Assembly: GCF_002104795.1 (NCBI RefSeq)
Contig: NZ_NCXO01000008.1
Span: 50,532 to 114,531, forward strand
DNA length: 64,000 bases
Source of the DNA: Mycolicibacillus koreensis
GTDB lineage: Bacteria > Actinomycetota > Actinomycetes > Mycobacteriales > Mycobacteriaceae
Reading direction: 5' to 3'
Part shown: piece by piece, positions 7,623 through 15,714 of the stretch
Layout: each line of letters opens with the position of its first letter
Position numbering within the stretch: position 1 is the first letter of the stretch
The notes under the pieces: model-generated
The model's database searches: none
Seen by the model: only the letters and a program-made list of their open reading frames with translations
What the model was told of the DNA's origin: nothing
Program-made: the position numbers and the translations under genes

Positions 7623-7680
7623 TGAGCGAGTACCGCGCCGCGGTCGGCGCTATCGCTGCGATTGTGTCAGCGTTTGCGGT

Positions 7681-8889
7681 GTGAGTCTTCGGCAGCGTCT
7701 ACGCCCGCGCAGCGGTGAGCAGCTCGCTGTGCTGGAGATGCACTGCTCCCACGCCCGCTACGTCTATAACCTGGGTTTGGAGCATCGTCGCTTGCGGTGG
7801 CGTGGCCGCCGTGAGAACACCGGTGTGGCTCAGCAGATGCGTGAACTCACCGAAGCCCGCAAAGAGTTCGCCTGGTTGCGGGAAGGCTCCACCGTGGTTC
7901 AGCAGGGAGCCTTGCGTGACCTCGACCGCGCCTACGCGAACTTCTTCGCCGGGCGTGCCCGGTTTCCCCGTTTCCGGTCGGCTCGCGACCCTCGGCAGGG
8001 TTTCGTGGTGCGTGACCTCAAGGTTCGCCGCTACTCGAAGCGTCACGGCGCGCTGCTGGTTCCCAAGGCCGGGTGGGTGAAGTTCCGGCTGACCTACCCG
8101 TGGGAGAAGATCACCGAAGCCACCAGCGCGCGGATCACCGTTTCCGGTGGGCGCTGGCATGTCGCGCTGACCACCCCCCCGCGAGGCAAACTCAACACCG
8201 AGGCCACGGCCGCACCCATCGGCATCGACCGCGGAGTAGCCAACACCGTGGCCACCAGTGACAGCGAGTTCTTCCAAGCCCCCACCTGGTCACCGCGCGA
8301 ACAGAAACGCTTCATCGCGTTGCAACGCCACCTCGCGCGCCAACAGAAAGGCTCAACCCGCCGCGCGGTGACCGTTGCGAAGATCGCGGCGATGCACCAC
8401 AGGTTGGCTGATCGCCGCCGTAACTGGGTGGAGCAGACCACCACCGAGCTGGCGCTACGGCACCGCAGCGTGGGTATCGAGAAGCTGCGTACCGCCAACA
8501 TGGTGCGCCGCCCCAAACCCCAACCCAACCCCGACAAGCCCGGTGAGTTCTTGCCTAACGGGGCGTCGGCGAAAGCGAAACTCAACAAAGCCATCTACGC
8601 CTCCTGCTGGTCGCGGTTCGCTACGCGACTGGCCGACAAGACCGACGTGATCGAGGTGAACCCGCGCTTCACTTCACAGCAGTGCCACCACTGCGGCCAC
8701 ATCGACGCCCGCAACCGCGAGAGCCAAGCGAAGTTCCGGTGCGCACGTTGTGGCAACAGCGGCCATGCTGATGTTCACGCCGCGATGAACATCCGCGATC
8801 GAGCGTTTCGCTCATCGCGTCACCCGCCGGGCGACACTCGGCATACAGGCGAAGCTCACAACTTCGACCACCACCCGGCCGCTGCCTAG
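7681..8889 (+). CDS. tnpB: TnpB RNA-guided nuclease of IS605 family
   Basis: 402 aa, the usual TnpB length. The split RuvC domain is intact: Asp183 in IGIDRGVAN, Glu267 in GIEKL and Asp364 in HADVHAAMN. The zinc finger CHHCGH ... CARCGN sits between the last two. TnpB proteins are omega-RNA-guided DNA endonucleases that help IS200/IS605 elements persist and are ancestors of Cas12. The guide RNA is expected to be read from the 3' end of the element across 8890-8933. GTG 7681 gives MSLRQRLRP as the N-terminus; a slightly longer start cannot be excluded. Confidence 0.92.
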   Translation: MSLRQRLRPRSGEQLAVLEMHCSHARYVYNLGLEHRRLRWRGRRENTGVAQQMRELTEARKEFAWLREGSTVVQQGALRDLDRAYANFFAGRARFPRFRSARDPRQGFVVRDLKVRRYSKRHGALLVPKAGWVKFRLTYPWEKITEATSARITVSGGRWHVALTTPPRGKLNTEATAAPIGIDRGVANTVATSDSEFFQAPTWSPREQKRFIALQRHLARQQKGSTRRAVTVAKIAAMHHRLADRRRNWVEQTTTELALRHRSVGIEKLRTANMVRRPKPQPNPDKPGEFLPNGASAKAKLNKAIYASCWSRFATRLADKTDVIEVNPRFTSQQCHHCGHIDARNRESQAKFRCARCGNSGHADVHAAMNIRDRAFRSSRHPPGDTRHTGEAHNFDHHPAAA

Positions 8890-8933
8890 CAGCATCCGGG
8901 AATCCCCGTCCTTTAGGGCGGGGAGGATGTCAA
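8890..8933 (+). ncRNA. right end and probable 3' part of the omega RNA
   Basis: The 44 bp between the tnpB stop and the right boundary hold the hairpin CCCCGTCC-TTTA-GGGCGGGG (8904-8923) and end in TCAA. In this family the right-end transcript folds into the omega RNA scaffold, and the first flanking bases, here starting at 8934, would act as the guide. The RNA itself is inferred from position and family. Confidence 0.55.
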
Positions 8934-9175
8934 CATCGTGCAGCCGGAGCCGGGCATCCCGAAATCGCCGAGCGGGCCGTACGCCTGGTGTTCGGCGGGG
9001 GCGTCACCGCCCACCCAGAACAGGGTTCCGGTGTAGTACAGCTCGCCGTCGTCGTCATAGAGGCGGAACTGGTGGCGGTTGGGGTATGCAGAGTCCAGCT
9101 CGTCCTTGGTGGTGCCGCGCGCCCCGCGGGGGCCGATGATGCCTTCCTGCGAGGCGGATCGCCGAAAATTGTCAC
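8934..9175 (-). pseudogene. small gene split by the IS605-type insertion
   Basis: A minus-strand frame reads ...YPNRHQFRLYDDDGELYYTG, TLFWVGG, QAYGPLGDFGMPGSGCTM and then runs into the element. Its last 12 codons and stop survive at 7547-7584 on the other side. The intact protein would be roughly 70-90 aa. No ATG or GTG start is clear; a GTG at 9175 lies in another frame, and AGGAAGG near 9140 may be the ribosome site for a rare start codon, or a frameshift may exist. Function unknown. Confidence 0.65.
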
Positions 9176-9277
9176 GTCCCCGGCGGGCCGAGTCCACTGC
9201 AGAGGGTGGACCGGCAGCGCAACTCACCTGCGCGCCGCGGGGGGTCGACTCCGCGCGGCCGCTGCTTCAATGCGCAC

Positions 9278-10252
9278 ATGAGTGAACACGGATGTTCGGT
9301 CGCGCAGTCGGAAGCCGTGCACAGCAGGTGCGCGGGCGCGTTGGTCGGCGCAGCGGTGGGGGACGCCCTCGGTGCGCCCTATGAGTTCACCTATCCCGAC
9401 ACCGGCACCCCCGTCGCGATGAAAGGAGGTGGGGCGTTCGGATGGGAGCCGGGCCAGTGGACCGACGACACCGACATGGCGATCTGCGTGGCGCACGGGC
9501 TGGTCGACGGTGACGGACTCACCGCCGCGAGCCTCGATGCGATCGCCGCGAACTTTCGCCGATGGCTGGCGTCTGGACCCAAAGACGTCGGACGCCAGAC
9601 CAAGGTGGTTCTGCTGCATGGCGGTGATACCGCGGAGTCGATGGCGGCGTACTCGGCCACGAAGGGCCGGACCGGCGGAAACGGCTCCTTGATGCGCACC
9701 GCGGTGGTGGGATTGCGCCACCTCGATCGCCCCGATCTCGCCGCTGAGGCGGCCGATCGAATCAGTGCGATCACCCACCCCGATGCCGACGCACGGCTGG
9801 CGTGCGCGTTGTGGAGCTTCTCGATCGCCCACGCGGCCCGCCACGGTGACCTCGACGGACCTCGGCGGTATCTCGAAGAAGTGGCTCCGGAACAGGTCCG
9901 TGGGCGGTGGACGGACCTTCTGGGCCAAGCGACCGCTGCAGACCCCAGGCGCGATTTCCCCAACAACGGCTGGGTCGTGCACGCTTTGCAGACCGCCTGG
10001 TGGGCGATCACCACCACGCCGGGGACAGGAGAGGGGCACGTGGTCGGCGCTCTTGAGCGCGCAGTCTTGGCCGGTGGCGATACCGACACCGTCGCCTCGA
10101 TCGCCGGAGCGCTGCTGGGGGCGCGGTGGGGGCTGTCGGCCATTCCGCTCACATGGCGTACCGCGGTGCACGGCTGGCCGGGGATCGACGCCGACGGACT
10201 CGAAGCTCTCGCGGCGCGGGTCGTCGACGCTGGGCGTTCGGCCACCGGATAG
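9278..10252 (+). CDS. ADP-ribosylglycohydrolase family protein
   Basis: The 324-aa product has the ARH fold signatures: GALVGAAVGDALGAPYEF at the N-terminus, GQWTDDTDMAI with the first metal-binding Thr/Asp cluster, TGGNGSLMR, and GGDTDTVASIAGALLGA with the second cluster. ARH enzymes remove ADP-ribose from proteins or nucleic acids using Mg ions. No ADP-ribosyltransferase partner was recognised nearby, so its target may be host- or phage-derived, as in ADP-ribose-based defence or DraG-like regulation. ATG 9278; no clear ribosome site. Confidence 0.88.
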   Translation: MSEHGCSVAQSEAVHSRCAGALVGAAVGDALGAPYEFTYPDTGTPVAMKGGGAFGWEPGQWTDDTDMAICVAHGLVDGDGLTAASLDAIAANFRRWLASGPKDVGRQTKVVLLHGGDTAESMAAYSATKGRTGGNGSLMRTAVVGLRHLDRPDLAAEAADRISAITHPDADARLACALWSFSIAHAARHGDLDGPRRYLEEVAPEQVRGRWTDLLGQATAADPRRDFPNNGWVVHALQTAWWAITTTPGTGEGHVVGALERAVLAGGDTDTVASIAGALLGARWGLSAIPLTWRTAVHGWPGIDADGLEALAARVVDAGRSATG

Positions 10253-10301
10253 GCCGCGCCTCGTAGGGCTGGGCCGGTGAATCTGGGCGACGCTCACAGC
10301 C

Positions 10302-10538
10302 ATGAGCAGTGACACCACCGTCTACACCGATTCCTACGGCGAAGTCAGCGAGGCGCAGTGGCGTCTGTACCGGGAGTGCAACGTCAGCCCCTCTGACCAC
10401 GACATGCTGGTGGAGGTCTACGGCGGCGGACCGATCGGACGGGACCAGATCATGGCCGCTGTTCGCGAGTTCACTCGCGACGGCATGTACCGGGAGTTCG
10501 ACATGGTCCGCGACGCTCGCCGCAAGGGGCGCATCTAA
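10302..10538 (+). CDS. 78-aa hypothetical protein
   Basis: ATG 10302. The acidic N-terminal half (TVYTDSYGEVSEAQWRLYRE) is followed by a helix-rich part (GRDQIMAAVREFTRDGMYRE) ending in Arg/Lys. The spacing of helices could be a small helix-turn-helix, but no confident match is seen. It ends 13 bp before the convergent gene. Confidence 0.55.
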   Translation: MSSDTTVYTDSYGEVSEAQWRLYRECNVSPSDHDMLVEVYGGGPIGRDQIMAAVREFTRDGMYREFDMVRDARRKGRI

Positions 10539-10551
10539 CGGAGCGGCCTGT

Positions 10552-10794
10552 TCAGCGGTTGACGGCCGATGCGATCGCGCGAACGATCTCGTCCCACACC
10601 CGCTCGATGACCAGAGTCTTCTGGGCGACGGTCATGGTGTCCGACACCTCGGAGTCCAGCGCACGGGCCGCGGCGTTGGCCACATTCACAAGGCTTCCGA
10701 TGGCTTCGATGTGGTCGCGGATGGAGTTGTATTGGCGCAGGTCGGACGTGCGCGTGATGATTGCAGCGGGGCGGTCCGCGGTGAGAGTGTGCAT
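10552..10794 (-). CDS. 80-aa all-helical protein
   Basis: ATG 10794 behind GAAAGGACGCC. The sequence is almost entirely helical with heptad-like hydrophobic spacing (SIRDHIEAIGSLVNVANAAA, then DTMTVAQKTLVIERVWDEIV), suggesting a small helical bundle or coiled coil. It faces away from the EspR-like operon across a 190-bp AT-richer spacer. Not recognised. Confidence 0.55.
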   Translation of the reverse strand: MHTLTADRPAAIITRTSDLRQYNSIRDHIEAIGSLVNVANAAARALDSEVSDTMTVAQKTLVIERVWDEIVRAIASAVNR

Positions 10795-10985
10795 AGGGCG
10801 TCCTTTCGGGTCGGTGGGGGATTCAGATCGTGGGGGTGTCGTCGCGGTGATGCTAGTTCACACTCCGCGTCGCTGCATATACTCTTATAAATGATTCAGT
10901 ATTAGCGGTGTGTCGCCGCCGTAGGCAGTAACATCAGCATACGATCGCACCCTGACATGGAGACCTACGTTTATGGAGCCCATCG
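10795..10985. promoter_or_regulatory. divergent promoter region before the EspR-like operon
   Basis: This 190-bp spacer separates the 10552 gene from the regulator operon and contains an unusually AT-rich patch around 10878-10904 (ATATACTCTTATAAATGATTC), a good candidate for the operon promoter. No palindrome of the GTCTC family is present here. Confidence 0.4.
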
Positions 10986-11453
10986 GTGACTGACGCTGTG
11001 GAGAGTTCCGAGCTATCGGAAAAGCTCAACCGGCTGTTCGAGACCATGCGCAAGCCGCATGACCCGCCCCTGTCCAACGCGGCGGCCGCGGCCGCCATCA
11101 CAGAGAGCACCGGAGTCGCCATCAGCGCCGCTTACCTTTGGCAGCTGCGCACCGGGCTCAAGAGCAACCCGACGGTCACGCATCTGCGGGCCATCGCCGA
11201 ATACTTCGGGGTACCGGCGTCATATCTGATCGACGCGGGAATAGACCCACACCTGGACGCACAGATCAAGCTGCTGTCGACTTTCCGGGACGCGGGAATA
11301 AGGGACTTGGCCACCCGCGCCGCCGGGCTGACATCGCAGTCGCTGGAGAGTATCCGCCAGATGATCGACCAGGTTCGCCGCCTGGAGGAACTGCCGCCAA
11401 TAGGCCCTTCACCAGGAGAAGGGCGCGGAACCGGAGATAGCGAGGAGCCGTAG
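10986..11453 (+). CDS. EspR-like XRE-family regulator
   Basis: The 155-aa protein matches the mycobacterial nucleoid-associated regulator EspR along its length: LSEKLNRLFETMRKP, then SAAYLWQLRTGLKSNPT as the recognition helix region, RAIAEYFGVPASYLID, and a C-terminal dimerisation part (FRDAGIRDLATRAAGL ... IDQVRRLEEL). EspR controls ESX-1 secretion genes in M. tuberculosis. Here it heads an operon with an ImmA-type peptidase, so it may act as the repressor that the peptidase regulates, or control ESX genes on this element. GTG 10986; no strong ribosome site. Confidence 0.8.
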   Translation: MTDAVESSELSEKLNRLFETMRKPHDPPLSNAAAAAAITESTGVAISAAYLWQLRTGLKSNPTVTHLRAIAEYFGVPASYLIDAGIDPHLDAQIKLLSTFRDAGIRDLATRAAGLTSQSLESIRQMIDQVRRLEELPPIGPSPGEGRGTGDSEEP

Positions 11454-11458
11454 CGGAA

Positions 11459-11959
11459 ATGCCCATGTCACGTCGCGAGATAGCCGCTCTCGCAGAGTCT
11501 TTGCCTGTTCCATGCCCGTGGAACCTCGATGTCTTCCTCGCCCGCATATCGGACATCCGCAACCGTCCCATACGGCGGGTCGCCGTCGACACATCCGGCC
11601 TGGTCAACAGCCCATGCGGGCTGTGGATCGACCGCGACACCGAGGATTTGATCGTCCATGAGCGCGACACATCCGACTACCACATAGACCAGATCGTGTG
11701 CCACGAGATCGGCCACATGATGCTCGATCACCACCTCAACCAGCAGTCTGACCTCGGCGAGGATCGGGTGTCCGATATCCACACCGAATTGCTGCCTGAT
11801 CTCGACCCGCGAGTGGTGAAATCCATCCTGACGCGCAGCCAGTTCGACTCCGACCAGGAGCGCGAAGCGGAGACGTTCGCCAACATCTTGATGATCCGGG
11901 CCGCTGAAGCCGGTGCACGCCAATCCATGATCCGCAGCATGTTCTTTCCCCAGCGGTGA
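11459..11959 (+). CDS. ImmA/IrrE-type metallopeptidase
   Basis: 166 aa with the zinc-peptidase motif HEIGH at residues 82-86 (IVCHEIGHMMLDHH) and a downstream REAETFANILM that supplies the third ligand, as in ImmA/IrrE proteins. These peptidases commonly cleave or inactivate an XRE repressor encoded next door, which here would be the EspR-like protein 5 bp upstream. The stop overlaps the GTG of the membrane protein gene. Alternatively it is a toxin/antitoxin-type partner; the substrate is inferred only from adjacency. Confidence 0.85.
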   Translation: MPMSRREIAALAESLPVPCPWNLDVFLARISDIRNRPIRRVAVDTSGLVNSPCGLWIDRDTEDLIVHERDTSDYHIDQIVCHEIGHMMLDHHLNQQSDLGEDRVSDIHTELLPDLDPRVVKSILTRSQFDSDQEREAETFANILMIRAAEAGARQSMIRSMFFPQR

Positions 11960-13167
11960 CCACCAGCTACCCGCCGTGCGTGACGTGGCCAGCGCTGGCG
12001 TGCATCGCCGCGGTGCTGATCGCGAGATACCTGTTCTTCAACAAGAGCGGATACGAGTCGGCCTTCAACAATCTGCTCACCTGCCTGTTCGCCGCGAACA
12101 TCTTGCGTGAGCGCACAGCCGAAGTGATGCTCGACGACGCGGGGATTATGTCGATAACCACCGCCCAGCACGCATCGCTGGTGGCGGTGGTCTTCGCCAA
12201 CGCCGAGCTGCTGCGGTTCATCAGGCTGTGGAAACATCCGCCCGCGGACACCGAGCGATACACCTATCTGACCCCCTACGTGGCGGCCGCCGCGGTGTCG
12301 GGCGGCTTCTGGATAGCGGCCACTCCCGCACGGCAGGCAGGCCAGACGCTGGAGGAGTTCGGTGGCTGGACGGCGATGATCGCCTGGACCATTCTCGTCA
12401 GTATCTTCGTGACTACAGGCGCTGGCCTGGCGTATAACTCCGTGCGCGAATTCCGCGGCCCCGAAACGAGTCTGCGTGAGCGCCTCCTTGCCGCATCCGG
12501 GGTGGTGATCGGCAGCTTCATCGTGGCCACCAGCGTGGACGTTCCGGTGCTGGCGGCGGCCGACGCCCTCGGAAGGGTCGACGCCGAGCCGATATTGACC
12601 TGGCTGCACGGACAGACGATATTTCTGGAGACTGTGGGCACCTGCCTGTTCGGGCTGGTGCCGTTCGCATTGGCCGCCATGGCGCAAGTCGGTCTCGACA
12701 CCACCAGCTGCCGCTTGCGCAGAATCCGCCCGCTGCTGATCGACCTGATGGACGCCGCCCCCGAGGTCGTCTTCCAGCTGCCCGACCCGTACAAGCGCCG
12801 CGGCTGGACGGCCCTTGACCTGCACCAGGCCGTCGTTCAGATTCGCGACGGCATCCTGCATCTGAGGCCGTGGATGCTCACTCTCAGTGAGGCCACCGCC
12901 GACAGACTCTGCACACTCCACCGCGTGCCCGACGGCGAACGTGCGGAGGCCATCCTGGCGTTTCAGCTGGCGGCGGCGATACGGCGAAAGGATCGGGGAC
13001 GTGACCCTGCCCCCGCGGCCAATTCGAGCAGCGGTCGCGCCGCCAGCCCACCTTCCCGGTCGGCCGATCTCGACGGTGAGACCGCCGAAATGCTCCGGCT
13101 AGCGAAGTGGTGGCCCGTCGCCAGCACGCACCAACCATTGGAGGAGAACCATGTCCGCAGCACCTGA
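11956..13167 (+). CDS. multi-pass membrane protein of the MAB_1171c / DUF6545 type
   Basis: 403 aa. The N-terminal ~240 residues contain about seven hydrophobic spans (for example PALACIAAVLIARYLF, YVAAAAVSGGFWIAA, AASGVVIGSFIVATS). The soluble C-terminal ~160 residues include LRRIRPLLIDLMDAAPEV and IRDGILHLRPWM. This build is characteristic of the actinobacterial MAB_1171c/DUF6545 proteins, called putative transporters, which are regularly found beside XRE regulators and ImmA/IrrE peptidases. GTG 11956 overlaps the previous stop, and the 3' end overlaps the P450 start by 17 bp, so the four genes are one unit. Confidence 0.75.
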   Translation: MTTSYPPCVTWPALACIAAVLIARYLFFNKSGYESAFNNLLTCLFAANILRERTAEVMLDDAGIMSITTAQHASLVAVVFANAELLRFIRLWKHPPADTERYTYLTPYVAAAAVSGGFWIAATPARQAGQTLEEFGGWTAMIAWTILVSIFVTTGAGLAYNSVREFRGPETSLRERLLAASGVVIGSFIVATSVDVPVLAAADALGRVDAEPILTWLHGQTIFLETVGTCLFGLVPFALAAMAQVGLDTTSCRLRRIRPLLIDLMDAAPEVVFQLPDPYKRRGWTALDLHQAVVQIRDGILHLRPWMLTLSEATADRLCTLHRVPDGERAEAILAFQLAAAIRRKDRGRDPAPAANSSSGRAASPPSRSADLDGETAEMLRLAKWWPVASTHQPLEENHVRST

Positions 13168-14542
13168 ACCGTTCCCGCGCCCGAGCTGGCGGCTACCCGT
13201 CCTGGGCGATCTGCTCCGCGTGGACATGTCGCGCCCCGCGCAGGGGATCGCCGACGACATCGCCGCGTTCGACGGCCTCATGGAGCAGCGCATCTTCGAC
13301 ATCTCAGTCGTCTGCGTATCGCGAAGTGATCTTGTCGATGAGATCAACGACGAGGCCCACTGGGAGAAGCACGTCGGCCACTCACTGCGCAAGCTGCGCC
13401 CGGTCAGCGGGGACGGGCTGTTCACCGCGTACAACCACGAGCCGAACTGGGCCAAGGCGCACAACATCTTGATGCCGCTGTTCACCAAGGCGGCGATGCA
13501 GTCCTATCACCGCTCCATGCTGGATACGGCGGGCGAGCTGGTCGACGCATGGGCACAGCGGGCCGGGGGATGGGTGGAGATTCCTACGAGCACCAACCGC
13601 CTGACCACCGAGATCGTGGCGCGCGCCGGGTTCGGCCATTCGTTCAACAAGCTCAGCGACGTCGACGACGACCCGTTTCTGGCTGCGGTGATCCGCGAAT
13701 TGACCTACGCCAACCGCCGCACCGACGCGATCCCTTACTACGACAAGGTCATCGGCTCCCGGCGGCGCGACCTGCACCGGCGCGACAAAGCATGGCTGCG
13801 CGAGCGGGTCAAGGAGCTGGTCGACGCGCGGCGCGAGGCCGGACCCGGCGGTGAGGGCGGGGCGATGCTCGACGCGATGCTCCACTCGCCGGACCCGGAC
13901 ACCGGCGAGAAACTCGACGAGAAGAACATCATCAACCAGGTGCTCACCATGCTGGTCGCAGGTAGTGAGACTTCGGCCAACACCATTGCGTTCGCGCTGC
14001 ACTTCCTGGCCCGCGATCCGCAACTCGCCCGCGAGGTGCGCGCCGAAGTGGACGCTCAGCTGGCCGGTCGGGACATCGGCGAGATCGGGTTCGACGAGGT
14101 GGCAAAGATGCGTCTGCTGCGTCGCGTCATCGACGAGACACTGCGCTTGTGGCCCACCGCGCCGGGCTATTTCCGGCAGGCCAAGCACGACACCACCATC
14201 GGCGGCGGCAGGTACCGCTTCCGCGCCGGTGACTGGGTCTTCGTCGTGCTGCTGGCCGCCCACCGCGACCGCGCGTGGGGCGACGACGCTGACGAGTTCA
14301 ATCCCGACCGGTTCCTCACCGAGAACCTGCGGTCGCTGCCTCCGCGTGTGTACAAGCCGTTCGGCACCGGGGCGCGTGCGTGCATCGGTCGGCAGTTCGC
14401 GCTGCACGAGATCGCGCTGACGCTGGCCGCGGTGCTGCAGCGGTTCGATCTTGAGTACGACCCGCGCTACCGGCTGACCGTCAAAGAGACGATCACTCTC
14501 AAGCCCGACGGGTTGCGGCTGCGGTTCAACGAGCGGCGCTGA
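13151..14542 (+). CDS. cytochrome P450
   Basis: 463 aa, a normal full-length P450 without a fused reductase. The I-helix reads AGSETSANT from residue 270, with Glu in place of the usual acidic Asp; ETLRLWP at 329 is the ExxR motif, and FGTGARACIGRQ carries the heme ligand Cys411. The signature resembles CYP102/fatty-acid-type enzymes more than most mycobacterial P450s. No ferredoxin or reductase gene is next to it, so electrons must come from the host. Its tight overlap with the membrane protein suggests a shared role, perhaps lipid or signal modification. Confidence 0.92.
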   Translation: MSAAPEPFPRPSWRLPVLGDLLRVDMSRPAQGIADDIAAFDGLMEQRIFDISVVCVSRSDLVDEINDEAHWEKHVGHSLRKLRPVSGDGLFTAYNHEPNWAKAHNILMPLFTKAAMQSYHRSMLDTAGELVDAWAQRAGGWVEIPTSTNRLTTEIVARAGFGHSFNKLSDVDDDPFLAAVIRELTYANRRTDAIPYYDKVIGSRRRDLHRRDKAWLRERVKELVDARREAGPGGEGGAMLDAMLHSPDPDTGEKLDEKNIINQVLTMLVAGSETSANTIAFALHFLARDPQLAREVRAEVDAQLAGRDIGEIGFDEVAKMRLLRRVIDETLRLWPTAPGYFRQAKHDTTIGGGRYRFRAGDWVFVVLLAAHRDRAWGDDADEFNPDRFLTENLRSLPPRVYKPFGTGARACIGRQFALHEIALTLAAVLQRFDLEYDPRYRLTVKETITLKPDGLRLRFNERR

Positions 14543-14629
14543 TCGGCGTGCGGCTGCTTGCCGCCGCCACGGTCGCGGCACCCGCGCCGCGCACCTCGAT
14601 AGCGGCCGACGTGGCGCATGGTCATGGCC

Positions 14630-14941
14630 ATGGGCGACAACGACTTGGACCTTATCGACCGTAACCTCAGCGGCAAGCTCGGCGAGGTACTCCTGCGCGA
14701 CGGCCGCGGGGTGAGGATCAGCTACGGCTACAACTCCGGCGGCTACGAGAATTTCATCTACTTCATCACCGCCGGTGGTGGCGCGTTGGCCATCGACACC
14801 GTGATCGCCGAAATCGGCCAGGTCGACTTCACCGACGCCTCCGACCCGCAGTGGCACATCGTCGCCTACGAGGTCAACTACGAGGACGCCGACCTCGTCG
14901 ACGACCACACCGGCGACCGTATTCCAGCTGCGTACGTATGA
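14630..14941 (+). CDS. 103-aa hypothetical protein
   Basis: Several in-frame starts exist (14618, 14624, 14630); ATG 14630 gives MGDNDLDLIDRNL. The acidic, beta-rich product (GVRISYGYNSGGYENFIYFI, then IAEIGQVDF) has no membrane segment. It follows the P450 with a separate start region and ends before another small gene. Not recognised. Confidence 0.55.
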   Translation: MGDNDLDLIDRNLSGKLGEVLLRDGRGVRISYGYNSGGYENFIYFITAGGGALAIDTVIAEIGQVDFTDASDPQWHIVAYEVNYEDADLVDDHTGDRIPAAYV

Positions 14942-14972
14942 GTCTGCTGGCCGGTGAGAGGGGAGCTGCGAC

Positions 14973-15158
14973 ATGGATGAGCTGACCGGCGGGACTCGGG
15001 TGCAGTGGGTGGGGCCGAGACCCGTGCCCCGCGGTGCACCCGCGACCGGGGCCGTGGTCGATGGTGAGCGTGACCGCGAGGGCCTGGTGGCTGTGCGCTG
15101 GGACGGGATCGGCACGTACCGCGATGACCCGATCAACCTGTCCGTGATCGACAGCTGA
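14973..15158 (+). CDS. 61-aa small beta-barrel-like protein
   Basis: ATG 14973. A pattern of short strands (TRVQWVGPRPVPRG, TGAVVDGERDREGLVAVRW, GTYRDDPINLSVI) looks like a small SH3-type barrel, similar in feel to the 6540 product. No function assigned. Confidence 0.5.
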   Translation: MDELTGGTRVQWVGPRPVPRGAPATGAVVDGERDREGLVAVRWDGIGTYRDDPINLSVIDS

Positions 15159-15194
15159 TGTCCGCTTCATTGGCTTCTGCCCCAATGAGGTGTA

Positions 15195-15211
15195 GTCTCT
15201 AAGATAGAGAC
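15195..15211 (+). promoter_or_regulatory. palindrome of the GTCTC-N7-GAGAC family
   Basis: GTCTCTAAGATAGAGAC, symmetric and -10-like in the centre (TAAGAT), 25 bp before ATG 15236. Flanking bases extend the symmetry (TAG...CTA). Confidence 0.75.
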
Positions 15212-15235
15212 TACAGTCACGCTGGAGGAGGCACC

Positions 15236-15694
15236 ATGTCCCGCCGCCCGACCGCGACCGATGAACTGACCGAGCTGCTCGTGGAGCACACTTTCGATGG
15301 CGAGATGTACCCGCCCTCGGGACATGTGTGGGTGTCCTGCTCCTGCAGCCGCACCGACATGTACGGTGGCGCGGACCCGTGGCCGGTGGTGCCGATCAAA
15401 CCGGTGGACGCCTACGCGCTGCACGCCGCGCACCAGGCCGAGGTGATCGCCGACTGGCTCGCCGCCCGTGACGCCGCCCGGCAGAGGGCCGAGGACGTCA
15501 AAGACCGGGTTCCGGACTTCGACCCCGGTGATCCGGTGCGGGTTCTTCCCGACGCAGCCGGGTCAAACGTTGTCAACGCCGACGACGGCTGGGAGTTCGC
15601 CGGACCCACCCGCCATCCGCGCGTCGCGGTGATCCGCGACGTCCACTTCAACAGCACCGTGCACGTCGACCGGGCCCGACTCACCGACCGGTAA
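15236..15694 (+). CDS. 152-aa hypothetical protein under palindrome control
   Basis: ATG 15236 behind GGAGGAGG, directly downstream of the palindrome. The N-terminal part has VSCSCSRTDMYGG, a possible metal-binding Cys pair, then a helix (HAAHQAEVIADWLAARDAAR). The C-terminal region is beta-rich (GDPVRVLPDAAG ... PRVAVIRDVHFNSTVHV). No known family. It probably leads an operon with the next two genes. Confidence 0.6.
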   Translation: MSRRPTATDELTELLVEHTFDGEMYPPSGHVWVSCSCSRTDMYGGADPWPVVPIKPVDAYALHAAHQAEVIADWLAARDAARQRAEDVKDRVPDFDPGDPVRVLPDAAGSNVVNADDGWEFAGPTRHPRVAVIRDVHFNSTVHVDRARLTDR

Positions 15695-15714
15695 CCGCTG
15701 AAAGGACACCTACC

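Larger units (their letters stand above)
7585..8933 (+). mobile_element. TnpB-only IS200/IS605-family element, 1349 bp
   Basis: The element contains tnpB but no tnpA transposase. The left side follows TTGAC at 7580-7584, a TTGAT-like target motif, and the right side ends TCAA at 8930-8933, as in IS605-type right ends. Removing 7585-8933 joins two halves of a minus-strand gene in frame, restoring a C-terminus that reads VKYTGNPDWDCG and then stop. This fixes both boundaries. Subterminal hairpins lie at 7602-7622 and 8904-8923. Without TnpA it would need a helper to move. Confidence 0.85.

Noticed and set aside
8930..9175. A GTG-started minus-strand frame beginning VTIFGDPPRRK
   Set aside because: It conflicts with the frame that is restored across the IS element and whose sequence (FRLYDDDGELYYTGTLFWVGG) is clearly protein-like.
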